Source: Ignavibacteria bacterium (GTDB lineage: Bacteria; Bacteroidota; Ignavibacteria; Tepidaquicellales; Tepidaquicellaceae). Taken from it: a DNA stretch of 64,000 bases. The stretch is taken from assembly GCA_016704345.1 (NCBI GenBank), contig JADJAH010000017.1:62001-126000 (forward strand). The letters are read 5' to 3'. This document shows positions 45,479-54,336 of this stretch, in pieces (positions within the stretch are counted from its first letter, which is position 1; each line of letters starts with the position of its first letter). The translations under genes were made by a program, and so were the position numbers. The notes under the pieces were generated by a model that saw only the letters and a program-made list of their open reading frames with translations, was not told the DNA's origin and did not search any database.

Positions 45479-46854
45479 CAGTTCAGATTTATTCTGCTGA
45501 ATTCCGAAAGTGTTAGCAGCATGCTGACCGGATGTGAATACTTTACAGCATCCTCTTCCGTAAATTTTCTGTAAAACTCATTCACTGTTTTCTGTGGTAT
45601 AAACTCTGCAAACTTTTTCTCCCCAAATAACTTAGCTTTCAACTGACGGCTGTTTTCATCTCCTACAAATTGGATCTCCCAGTTCCTTGTAACTCTCTTC
45701 CTGCCAAGTACATTTTCATTGATCATCCTTTTGCCTTTCCTTAGAACCCGAAGGGGCAACATCATTGCATTTCCAAATTCGTGATAATTGTAAAGATTCA
45801 GAGGATCATAGTCCTGCCACGAAATAGCAGCAAGTTCAGGGCTCCTTTTTTTAATAAACTCAATCTGTATCTTTCTGCCTGCAAGAAGTTCTTCCGGAAT
45901 TGTACAGATAAATTTACACATTTCGTTATCATAGTATGGCAAAGCAACCGGCTTAAAATGGCTGAAAGAATTCATGTTAGCGCTTGTCCACCGCGGGGCC
46001 CAGTACATTGACTTGAACGCCCTGATTCTTGAATTTGCATTATCTATTTTTATCTCACTCAAAAGCTCCGATATTCTTGACAGAAAATAATCTGAAAAGC
46101 TTCCTGCAATTCCCCACACAGTCCAGAGAGCTTCCGCAAGTTCTTTACCACCCCGCTTGATAATTTTTTTTTCTAACGCATGCAATTGCTCATCAAAAGA
46201 AAGTTTTGAATCAACCTTCATATCATCAAACAGCACATCACCCCAATGGCCAAGAAAGAATATATCACCAAGATCGCTTATCTCTTCTATGTAAGCCATT
46301 TGTCTTGGATGAGTAAAATCAGCGTAGCATTGATTGATCTTAGAGATCTGTTGAAGTTTTTTCCAAAGATATCCTCTTGGAATTGTAAATTCAGTGAAAG
46401 CAAATCCTTTTGCATTCGCAATCTCGCGGCCGTACTTTGTTTCATCAAAACTGTCCGCAAACTTATATGAATAGCTGTGGACATTATCTTCCTTATTCAG
46501 AACTGCTGCCTGCGTCCTGCTGTCGAGACCTCCGGACAATGGAAGAATAATTTTTTTCCCGTTAAGTAACCGTCTGCTGATCTTCTCAAACAAATCAGAG
46601 AATTCCTCTGTCACTCTGTCAAGATTGATATCTCGTGGACCGTAATGCCATTGCCATCTGACTTTTGAATTGATTACTTCTCTGTTTTCATCAAGCTCAT
46701 ATTCGGTAGCCGGCTGCATTGCTTTCAGATTGTTGAAGTATGTATCTTCTCCAAGAAAGAAACCTGCTGCAGCAAAAATACAAATTGCTTTGAGATCAAC
46801 TGAATTATCTTTTCCGGCTTTGTAAAATTCTTGATTCGCCGGAATTATGGGCAT
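45478..46854 (-). CDS. Asparagine synthase-like protein lacking the glutaminase nucleophile
   Basis: A 458-residue protein. Residues 20-70 match only the last part of the AsnB glutaminase domain (ICIFAAAGFFLGEDTYFN and LKAMQPAT), and the Cys2 nucleophile and RGPD motif are absent. The ATP-binding synthetase domain is intact, with LPLSGGLDSRT at 105-114. Only 17 bp separate the ATG from the upstream gene, so the missing domain is not simply frameshifted. It may use free ammonia, take ammonia from a partner amidotransferase, or catalyse another ATP-dependent step such as adenylation. It is the third AsnB homologue in this locus. Confidence 0.8.
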   Translation of the reverse strand: MPIIPANQEFYKAGKDNSVDLKAICIFAAAGFFLGEDTYFNNLKAMQPATEYELDENREVINSKVRWQWHYGPRDINLDRVTEEFSDLFEKISRRLLNGKKIILPLSGGLDSRTQAAVLNKEDNVHSYSYKFADSFDETKYGREIANAKGFAFTEFTIPRGYLWKKLQQISKINQCYADFTHPRQMAYIEEISDLGDIFFLGHWGDVLFDDMKVDSKLSFDEQLHALEKKIIKRGGKELAEALWTVWGIAGSFSDYFLSRISELLSEIKIDNANSRIRAFKSMYWAPRWTSANMNSFSHFKPVALPYYDNEMCKFICTIPEELLAGRKIQIEFIKKRSPELAAISWQDYDPLNLYNYHEFGNAMMLPLRVLRKGKRMINENVLGRKRVTRNWEIQFVGDENSRQLKAKLFGEKKFAEFIPQKTVNEFYRKFTEEDAVKYSHPVSMLLTLSEFSRINLN

Positions 46855-46871
46855 TATGATTGAGTCGGTAT

Positions 46872-47861
46872 TCAGGTTTTTTTTAGCAAGTCAAAGCGAA
46901 TCTTAGCCGAGATCCTGCTGGCAAGATCAAAAGGCAATGTTAGATCAAGCAAATAATCCATACTGAATCTCTTTCCAATTTCAGGATGTTCTTTAAGTTT
47001 ATTCCTCAAAGCAATTCTGCTTTTGAAATATCCTTCTTTGCTGAGCATCCTCTTGAGAGTCTTATAATAAGCGAAATCGTTTTCATCTATCAACTCCTGT
47101 TCAGATTTACCTTCTTTAAGGAATCTATTCACCCATCGGTAGAATGTAAGATCCCACTCATCCATCACTCCGCTGCGTTTTGCAATTCTGAGTGTTGAGT
47201 CTTCGTGCTTTCTGTATTTGATGAGGACTTTGTCGTCAAAATATATCGGATACTTCTGCGCAATCTTCAGCCAAAGCACTATGTCTTCTGAACCTCTGAT
47301 AGATTCATCATATCCATTTACTTCTTCAAAATGTTTTCTTCTAAGCAAGCTTCCACTTGGCAGAGGTGTTCCTTTAAGGTCACTCAGGAATATTTTTACA
47401 AAGCTTGGCGGAATGTACACACCCGGTTCAAGTCCTTTGCCTCGATATCCAACAGACTGGATAAATGATCTGTCTGTGTACCAGTACAATGCCGGTGACC
47501 AGATCATAGCACATTCATTTTGCTTGTTTAGAATATCAAACTGATGCGAAAGTCTGTCTTCAAACCAAATGTCATCCTGATCAATGAATGAAATTATTTT
47601 TCCTGATGATTTTTCTACTGCCCTGTTGCGCGTATACGAGGTACCATGATTGGCATTCTTCTCATGCTGGAAATATTTTATGCGGTTCGGTTCCTTTGCC
47701 AGAAGTTCCTCAACAATTTTATGAGTACTGTCAGTACTGCCGTCATCAAAGAGTATCCATTCCCAGTTTTTGAAATCTTGCGACAACACGCTCAATGCTG
47801 TTTCAAGCAGTGTCTTTGAGCCGTTGTACAACGGAGTTATTATGGAGATATCCGGAGTCAA
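46872..47861 (-). CDS. GT2 glycosyltransferase
   Basis: A 329-residue GT-A transferase. The nucleotide-binding region is ISIITPLYNGSKTLLETA, the metal-binding motif is in FIDQDDIWFEDRL, and GSEDIVLWLKIAQKYP supplies the ED general-base-type region. No strong membrane helix is seen. The TTG start at 47861 sits 19 bp after the methyltransferase stop and gives the standard N-terminus. Context suggests it adds one sugar to the growing lipid-linked unit. Confidence 0.87.
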   Translation of the reverse strand: MTPDISIITPLYNGSKTLLETALSVLSQDFKNWEWILFDDGSTDSTHKIVEELLAKEPNRIKYFQHEKNANHGTSYTRNRAVEKSSGKIISFIDQDDIWFEDRLSHQFDILNKQNECAMIWSPALYWYTDRSFIQSVGYRGKGLEPGVYIPPSFVKIFLSDLKGTPLPSGSLLRRKHFEEVNGYDESIRGSEDIVLWLKIAQKYPIYFDDKVLIKYRKHEDSTLRIAKRSGVMDEWDLTFYRWVNRFLKEGKSEQELIDENDFAYYKTLKRMLSKEGYFKSRIALRNKLKEHPEIGKRFSMDYLLDLTLPFDLASRISAKIRFDLLKKT

Positions 47862-47880
47862 CTATTGCCTGTAATAGATT

Positions 47881-48546
47881 TCACTTTGAGTCTTTCATTG
47901 CAATGGAATAGATTGTTGTTTCCGGAAATAATCTGGAAATTTCAAAGATCCCTTTAGCGAAGAATTTCTTATGAAGCCTTCTTAAGAAGTAACCAATTTC
48001 CGATTCGTCAGCGTGTTTTTCAGGAAGTACTTGCGGAAGAGGATATTTGAGAGGCATAAGGTTCTCGCCCTTATCACGTGTCAGAGAGATCCTTGCTCTG
48101 TTATCATCAAATCGGAGCATTGAGTACAATTGCTTGGTCCCGTCATAAGTGAAGCGCCAGAGATCAAGAGGCATCTTGGAGATCTTTCGCACATAACATT
48201 CCGAAAGCACCATTGTTCCTCCGGGTTTAAGCATTGACATCAGATTGTTGGCGGCTTCAAACGGATTCTTCACATGAGTCATTACTTCCATGCAGATAAC
48301 CGTATTGAATGCTTCCCGATGATTCAAAATGAACTCAGAGCTGCTGTCAATAATGTCTGCAACAAAGTCGACACCTTCACCTTCTATGATATCAATACCG
48401 GTTATAGTTTTGAGTCCAATATCGGTAAGGCTCTTTCTAATGTCTCCTTTGTCAAACTCATATTGCTTTGACCCGACAATAAGAACCGGATCTCTTATGA
48501 CATCTTTGTTATCCTGAAGGAATCTTAACTGATTTTTTGTTGCCAA
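47881..48546 (-). CDS. SAM-dependent methyltransferase-like protein
   Basis: A 221-residue protein with a class I methyltransferase fold. The motif I region is less regular than usual (PVLIVGSKQYEFDKG instead of a GxGxG loop), but ITGIDIIEGEGVDFVADI and FNTVICMEVMTHVKNPFEA fit motifs II-IV, and LKPGGTMVLSECY fits motif V-VI. The weak glycine loop raises doubt about normal SAM binding. Start is TTG at 48546, 22 bp inside the upstream gene. Likely glycan substrate by context. Confidence 0.75.
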   Translation of the reverse strand: MATKNQLRFLQDNKDVIRDPVLIVGSKQYEFDKGDIRKSLTDIGLKTITGIDIIEGEGVDFVADIIDSSSEFILNHREAFNTVICMEVMTHVKNPFEAANNLMSMLKPGGTMVLSECYVRKISKMPLDLWRFTYDGTKQLYSMLRFDDNRARISLTRDKGENLMPLKYPLPQVLPEKHADESEIGYFLRRLHKKFFAKGIFEISRLFPETTIYSIAMKDSK

Positions 48547-49565
48547 AACAATTCAAATAGTTTTTGTGAATGAATGAAATTTACATCAGGCCATCTTAAC
48601 AATATCTTTCTTATCAAAGAATCAAGCTCGGCAAGTGTTCTGTCTCTGTATGCGGGATTGAATCTCCCGGAAAAATTTACTCTATGAAAATCAATAATTG
48701 CCGGTGACTCATTGGCAAACGCCTTGTCGATTGATTCAATGCATTGCTCATGATAGAAATCATAACCTTTGCATGGATCGAGTCTTGCATTTCTTATAGA
48801 CCATACAAGCCCCTTATATTTCCTGAAGAACGGAAAATTGTATCTTTGTTTGTTTGATTCCGTTACTCTGTTAGATGATTGCACAAGGCCAACACCTGAT
48901 GCCTTTATATCATCTATTAGTTTTTTGTCAAGGATGAAAGTTGGCGGTATTATAGTTTTTGAGCGAAATCCAAAAGTCTTCTCAAATTCATCAGCAGCAA
49001 TTCTGATAAGCGATGATTCCGCGTTGCTTTCACTAAGTTCACCCTGAAGAAAAGCAAGATTGCCCCTGATAGTTGAACGGGAGGTTAGAAATTTGTTGTC
49101 AAATGCTTCCCGTGATTCCTCTGTTTTAAAGTATTCATTAAGTTCTGAAATATTGTAGTGGCTGTACCCATGAAGTTGAGGATGCATAAGACCATCTGCA
49201 ATACCTCTCCTGTATGATTCATGGACATTTTCAGAAAAATTAAATCCTTTGCTTAACGGAAGGAAACTCGGCGACTCCTTGTTGGAATAATCTATGTTAT
49301 GAGTAATGAAGTTTGCAGTTATCACAGGGAATGCGCCGGCATCGTCTTTGTAAGAACTCAGCACCTGGTAAAGCAGCTTAAGGTCTTCCTTTGTTTCGAG
49401 TGCATCCAGAGTCCATCTTGTAAAATTTTCTTCACCATATTTTCTCTTTGCCCAATCAATTGATTCTTCTTCAATGGCTCTTTCAAGACCCCAGTCGTCA
49501 CTTTCTATTACAACAAATTTCTTCCTGAATCTTTTCCGTAGATAATGCGGAAGAAACTTAAGCAC
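48525..49565 (-). CDS. Polysaccharide deacetylase-fold protein, divergent
   Basis: A 346-residue cytoplasmic protein that I place in the glycoside hydrolase/deacetylase fold with moderate confidence. The N-terminal FVVIESDDWGLERA (Asp at 23-24) and LMHPQLHGYSHYNISEL give the Asp and His-x3-His-like metal ligands, and IDFHRVNFSGRFN lies near the end. It is longer than a standard NodB domain and has an insert in the middle. The start is GTG at 49565, overlapping the fused transferase gene by 8 bp. It probably removes or transfers an acyl group on the glycan; the substrate is unknown. Confidence 0.65.
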   Translation of the reverse strand: MLKFLPHYLRKRFRKKFVVIESDDWGLERAIEEESIDWAKRKYGEENFTRWTLDALETKEDLKLLYQVLSSYKDDAGAFPVITANFITHNIDYSNKESPSFLPLSKGFNFSENVHESYRRGIADGLMHPQLHGYSHYNISELNEYFKTEESREAFDNKFLTSRSTIRGNLAFLQGELSESNAESSLIRIAADEFEKTFGFRSKTIIPPTFILDKKLIDDIKASGVGLVQSSNRVTESNKQRYNFPFFRKYKGLVWSIRNARLDPCKGYDFYHEQCIESIDKAFANESPAIIDFHRVNFSGRFNPAYRDRTLAELDSLIRKILLRWPDVNFIHSQKLFELFWQQKIS

Positions 49566-52023
49566 TCTTCTTCAAAACTCCGGTTCTTCCGTTTATCCCG
49601 GAATCGGATGCAATTAACTTATATAATTCCTCAAGCTTACTTACTTCATTCTCTACAGAATAATTTTTCATAATGAAGTCGGTCTGCTTTCTAATTCTCT
49701 CCTTCTTCTCCTTCTGCGTGAGTCTCATTGCGTGTAAAATTTTATTTGCAATTGCTCCGGGATTTTCAGATTCAAATAATTGATCCTGAAATTCCTTGAA
49801 CTGATCCCTGATTCCCGGAACATCGCTGCCGTAACTTAGTACACCACTTGCCATAGCCTCAAGCACGGAGATCGGGCCGCCTTCACCCGCTTTTGTTGAC
49901 GAAAGAATAAAGATATCAGCCGCTTTAAAAAATGGTTTGATATTTCCTTGCCTTCCCGTAAAAATGACTTTTTCCATAAGTCCTTTGCCGGCAATTTCAG
50001 ATTTGAGCAGATCAGCGTATTCAGTCTTATCTTCTCCAACTATAAGCAACTTTGCATTGGGCAGTTCATCAAGAATCAGAGAAAAACCATTTATCAAGAA
50101 TTCAATGCCCTTTATAGGAATGACATTTGCTATGGTTATAATAATTGGATCTGAATTCACAAGATTATACTTTGAACGAATAAAATCCGTATTTTCATTG
50201 TTAGCGAATTCCGAAATATCAATTCCTATTGGAATGAGATGAAGATTTTTTTCGGATGGAAAGAATGCTTCAACCATATCTGTATTCTGAGGTATGATCA
50301 CACTTGCAAGCCTGGTTCTCATTTTCCAGGCGTTGCTTCCCCATCCCATGTTCTTCTTTGTATATATCCACTTGATCCCGGCAAGTCTTGCGGCAAGCGC
50401 TTCTGAATAATCATCGGAATAATTATATGAATGAATTATGTCAGGATTCAGTTTTTTAAAAAACTTGGACAGTCTTACAACGTTTCTGAAAGCTCTGCCT
50501 CTTGGTTTCATTAATGTTGTGAAATGGTCTATGTGAATCGGTATGCCTAAGCTCTGTGCATGAGTGAAGAGTTCTCCTTTATTGTGCCTGCAGCAAATTT
50601 CCGGTTCAAAGCTGTTCTTATCTAAACGCTCTATTACATTTAACAGAGCTCTTCCGCTTCCTGCGGTATTGAAGTTTGGTATATTAAAAAGGATCTTTAT
50701 TTTTTTCCCGGGTTGTAAATTGTTACTCAGTCCGCTTACTTTTTGACTCTCCTGATATCCCGGAAGGCCTCGAATATTTGAGTAGAGTTCTCTGTATTTC
50801 CTGTCAACAATTTCAGTTGACCAGTTAGATACAGCTTTCTTTCTCGCTTCAGCTCCAAGGTTTGCCATTAAATTACTTTCCAAAAAAAGCGAACGAAATG
50901 CGTCCGCAAGTTTCATATGATCTCCCTGCTCAAACACCAGTCCGTCAACTCCATCATCAATTTGTGCCTCTGCAATTTCAGGAATGTCCGAACCTATAAC
51001 GGCGAGACCTGTTGACATTGCCTCAATCACAGAGATGGGAAATCCTTCCTTCTTTGACGGAAGGACAAAAATATCTGAAGCCCTCATGTATTCATCTACA
51101 TTGCTTATGCTCTTCTCAGTGAATCGTATTCTGCCGTCGAGTCCCTTTTCCGTAATTCCGCCTTTGATTGTTTCTATGTATTTCTGATCATATTTGTATG
51201 TCGGTCCTGCTATCAAAAGATGCAGTTCAGGAGATTCATCCGCTACTTCGGCAAATGCATCTACAAGTATATGGACACCCTTTCTTTCATTAATCCCTCC
51301 GACGAATAAAATCAGTTTTCCCTTTTCCCAAATGCCCAGTTTATTTCGAAGTTCAGATTTCAATTTTTCATCTGCAGGTTTGAATAAATCTGTATCAACG
51401 GCGTAAGAAATCTCATAGACTTTATTCATTGGTATCTCTGACTTTCTGAATATGTCTGTTATCACTGAAGATTTGCTCACATAAGCGTCCGCCATTTTGT
51501 AAAAAAGATATCTTACATATTTAGGTTTGAAATAATCTTTCCAGTCAACAAACCTTCCAAGCGAAAGAGGATCATCATCGCCCACAAGTGATGTCTCCGT
51601 AACAACTTTCTTCCCAAGAAGTCTGGCAATGAGAATTGATACCCTGTTGAATGCAAATCCTGAATTGAAATTGTGGATGTAGTCATACCGGTCACGATAT
51701 TTCCACATTGGAGAGAGCAGAGAAATGAAACATCTGAGCATGTGTGCATATTGCTGCAGATAGATCAGGACTCCTCCGGCATCATGCAGATTTTCAGGAA
51801 ATGTTACCGGATGAACAAAGTCAAAGTCATTGCCGCTTTCTTTGTAAACTCCAGTTCTGTCCCAGCCAATTACAATTACATCCGATTGGGGATCTTTCCT
51901 GAGTCTTAGCGCATATTGAAACGCTGCCACTTCAGCTCCGCCGTATGCAGGAGGTAAAATGGCGCTCACAATACAAACTCTATATCGTGCCTCTTCTTTC
52001 TTTTTGCTTCGGATTCCTGACAA
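49558..52023 (-). CDS. Tandem GT4-GT4 fused glycosyltransferase
   Basis: An 821-residue protein made of two complete GT4 transferases. The first covers residues about 15-405 (VCIVSAILPPAYGGAEVAAF, LFVGGINERKGVHILVDAF, LPSKKEGFPISVIEAMSTG). The second covers about 436-815 (KILFNIPNFNTAGSGRALL, ANVIPIKGIEFLINGFSL, AGEGGPISVLEAMASG). The linker of about 30 residues is Ser/Gln/Asn-rich. Both halves keep the donor-side E-x7-E region, so both may be active and could add two successive sugars. Start is TTG at 52023. No sign of a frameshift fusion is seen. Confidence 0.88.
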   Translation of the reverse strand: MSGIRSKKKEEARYRVCIVSAILPPAYGGAEVAAFQYALRLRKDPQSDVIVIGWDRTGVYKESGNDFDFVHPVTFPENLHDAGGVLIYLQQYAHMLRCFISLLSPMWKYRDRYDYIHNFNSGFAFNRVSILIARLLGKKVVTETSLVGDDDPLSLGRFVDWKDYFKPKYVRYLFYKMADAYVSKSSVITDIFRKSEIPMNKVYEISYAVDTDLFKPADEKLKSELRNKLGIWEKGKLILFVGGINERKGVHILVDAFAEVADESPELHLLIAGPTYKYDQKYIETIKGGITEKGLDGRIRFTEKSISNVDEYMRASDIFVLPSKKEGFPISVIEAMSTGLAVIGSDIPEIAEAQIDDGVDGLVFEQGDHMKLADAFRSLFLESNLMANLGAEARKKAVSNWSTEIVDRKYRELYSNIRGLPGYQESQKVSGLSNNLQPGKKIKILFNIPNFNTAGSGRALLNVIERLDKNSFEPEICCRHNKGELFTHAQSLGIPIHIDHFTTLMKPRGRAFRNVVRLSKFFKKLNPDIIHSYNYSDDYSEALAARLAGIKWIYTKKNMGWGSNAWKMRTRLASVIIPQNTDMVEAFFPSEKNLHLIPIGIDISEFANNENTDFIRSKYNLVNSDPIIITIANVIPIKGIEFLINGFSLILDELPNAKLLIVGEDKTEYADLLKSEIAGKGLMEKVIFTGRQGNIKPFFKAADIFILSSTKAGEGGPISVLEAMASGVLSYGSDVPGIRDQFKEFQDQLFESENPGAIANKILHAMRLTQKEKKERIRKQTDFIMKNYSVENEVSKLEELYKLIASDSGINGRTGVLKKSA

Positions 52024-52028
52024 TCTGT

Positions 52029-53180
52029 TTACTGAAGTGTATTAATATTCTCAGATGTAAGTATCGCAGAGATCTCATCACACATGTATGCGATGGGATC
52101 TTTAGGAACTTTCTCTCTAATTGATTTCCCGGCGATGATGCCCATTTCTTTCCAATCTTCCTTTCTATTCCATGCCCTTTCCATAGCTTCATCCAGAAAT
52201 TCCGGAGTCGCTGCTTTTGCAAGAAATCCATTTTCGTTATCCGAAACAACTTCCGGATTTCCGCTCACAGAAGTAACAACAGGTACCCTGCCGCAAAGCA
52301 TTGCTTCTACAAGTGCAAGCGGGAGACCTTCATATCTTGATGCAAGGATCAAAGCATGATTTGTCTTCCATATTTCTTCCGGCGAAATATGTCCTTCGAT
52401 CTTCACATTGTCGAGATGAAAATGATCTTTTAGTCTCTTTACTGATCCGCTATGTTCTCCTTTGCCGTACAAGCTGACAAGAAGATTTCTTTCCCGCCAC
52501 TTCTTTTCGTTTAGGACCTGAAACAAAATGTCTTGGCCCTTTGGAAAAAATTCATGACGTGCGACGTTTGCCATTCTGAAACCATTCGATGTCACGGGAT
52601 AATCCGGGTTCGAGTCGTAACTGACATTGAACGGATTAAAAACAACTTTTGCATTCTTGATAGTCCCTGCAGATTGAAGTTCAGTCAGAATAATGTTTGC
52701 ATGGCTCACATAAAAATTCATTTCGGCATTTCGTAATCCCGTGCATAGTTTCAGACTTGATTTATCATCGGGCCACTTAGCTTCATTTGCGGCTTGAGAG
52801 ATCGTCACGTATTTCAATCCCGAGCGTTTGCAGAATTCCATTAGATCTATTCCGCCCCAGTTCCCGCCCTGATTTATAATTGTAAGATCCGGCGAGAATT
52901 TCGTTAGGAACTTATAGCCATCGTCATTGTAACTGAATTGCTTTCCTGAAGGCATCAATCTGTTTAGGAGTTTCTTAGAACCTGAAACATCAGTTGTAAA
53001 ATACAAATCAACATCATTTTGCTTGAGCAAATCAAGTTCTCCCGGAAGAGATTTCCATCTTGGGACTCCTGCAACTACTTTATGTCCTGAGACAGAACAT
53101 CTGATAGCCGTTTGGAACCACAGATACTCACTTCCTCCCCAAGCCGATTTATTTGTTGATATGAATGCTATCTTTGCCAA
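52029..53180 (-). CDS. GT4 glycosyltransferase
   Basis: A 383-residue GT-B transferase from the TTG at 53180, which gives the usual LAKIAFISTN start 16 bp after the previous stop; a TTG at 53222 would add 14 residues inside the upstream gene. The acceptor half shows SAWGGSEYLWFQTAIRC, and the donor half VARHEFFPKGQDILFQVL and ASRYEGLPLALVEAMLCG with the paired Glu. The stop is 5 bp before the fused GT4 gene. Its sugar is unknown. Confidence 0.85.
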   Translation of the reverse strand: MAKIAFISTNKSAWGGSEYLWFQTAIRCSVSGHKVVAGVPRWKSLPGELDLLKQNDVDLYFTTDVSGSKKLLNRLMPSGKQFSYNDDGYKFLTKFSPDLTIINQGGNWGGIDLMEFCKRSGLKYVTISQAANEAKWPDDKSSLKLCTGLRNAEMNFYVSHANIILTELQSAGTIKNAKVVFNPFNVSYDSNPDYPVTSNGFRMANVARHEFFPKGQDILFQVLNEKKWRERNLLVSLYGKGEHSGSVKRLKDHFHLDNVKIEGHISPEEIWKTNHALILASRYEGLPLALVEAMLCGRVPVVTSVSGNPEVVSDNENGFLAKAATPEFLDEAMERAWNRKEDWKEMGIIAGKSIREKVPKDPIAYMCDEISAILTSENINTLQ

Positions 53181-53196
53181 GACATGAATTCGTTTC

Positions 53197-54336
53197 TTAT
53201 GTAAATGAAATTGACTTTCCAAACTTCATGAAAAAATTCATCAGCGGCAACATATTCATTTTCTTTAAAGTCTTTTTGATTCTCAGTCTCTGCACATAAT
53301 TTCTCTGCTTTCTGTTAAGGTGTTTAGGACTTAGCACCGAAAGACACTTTCCTAATAGTTGATAGTCACCTGAAGTGTAAGACCCTCTTGCTATTTGATA
53401 TATCCAGTTGTTGATTGTACGTTTGCCCAACTTGATTGCCGATTCGTCAAAATCAAAAATGAATTCATATCCGTCATAGTCTTTGATACCATGCAGCATC
53501 TCAAGCAGTTCCGCCTGCTCGATCAATCCGCACTTCCTCGCTATTGAGCCGAAGATCATATTGTATTCTCTTTCGAATTCAAATTGATATGTCTTCGATG
53601 CCGAATGAATCCTGAAATGTGCAAGCAGATTATTTACATACTTAATATTCTCCTGTCCGAAACGGAACAAAAATCTCTTCCAGATGTCCTGATCCATTAC
53701 ATACTGCAGCTTATTGTTTAAATTGCCAAGCGCCTTTATTGATTCAAGAGCAAAGAAACATGATGGTTGATTTATTAGAACAATGGCAAGTGTTTCTTCC
53801 AAAGTGGGCTGAAGCCTGAAGTCTATTATCTTTTCTTGTTCTGATTCATCCTCATGAAATATTCTGTAATTGCCTGCAAGCATTTGAGTCTTGCCGGGTT
53901 CAAAATTATCCGTAATTATTTTGAAACAATTCGAATGATAGTAATCGTCACTGTTCAGCCAATTAAAAATGCTGCCTGAACTTTTTTCTAATCCTTTGTT
54001 GATTGCATCTGTTTGCCCGTTATCTTTTTTACTCTCCCAAAATGTAATCCACTTTGAATATTTTTTTATGATATTCACAGTTTCATCAGAACTTCCTCCG
54101 TCAATGATTATGTATTCCAGATTAGGATAATTCTGAAGTAATACGGACCTTATAGTCTTCTCAATATATTTACCCTGATTGTACGAAGGAGTTATTATAG
54201 AAATTTTAGGCAGGATCATTCCTTGTACGTAGACCGTCGGATCTGTTTCAATATCCCATGGCCATCCTGTCTCACCATCAGGAGGAGCGGGAAGCTGGGG
54301 AAGCAATCTTATCAGATTTGAAGTTACACTTATCAA
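53197..54336 (-). CDS. GT2 glycosyltransferase
   Basis: A 379-residue transferase. A Pro-rich N-terminal segment (LPQLPAPPDGETGWPWD) precedes the GT-A domain, which starts ISIITPSYNQGKYIEKTI near residue 45 and has LEYIIIDGGSSDET and IFNWLNSDDYYH as nucleotide and metal sites. The N-terminal segment is common in a set of bacterial GT2 proteins. Start is TTG at 54336 in a TTGA overlap with the upstream GT4; an ATG at 54219 is an alternative that drops that segment. Probably acts on the lipid-linked repeat unit. Confidence 0.85.
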   Translation of the reverse strand: MISVTSNLIRLLPQLPAPPDGETGWPWDIETDPTVYVQGMILPKISIITPSYNQGKYIEKTIRSVLLQNYPNLEYIIIDGGSSDETVNIIKKYSKWITFWESKKDNGQTDAINKGLEKSSGSIFNWLNSDDYYHSNCFKIITDNFEPGKTQMLAGNYRIFHEDESEQEKIIDFRLQPTLEETLAIVLINQPSCFFALESIKALGNLNNKLQYVMDQDIWKRFLFRFGQENIKYVNNLLAHFRIHSASKTYQFEFEREYNMIFGSIARKCGLIEQAELLEMLHGIKDYDGYEFIFDFDESAIKLGKRTINNWIYQIARGSYTSGDYQLLGKCLSVLSPKHLNRKQRNYVQRLRIKKTLKKMNMLPLMNFFMKFGKSISFT

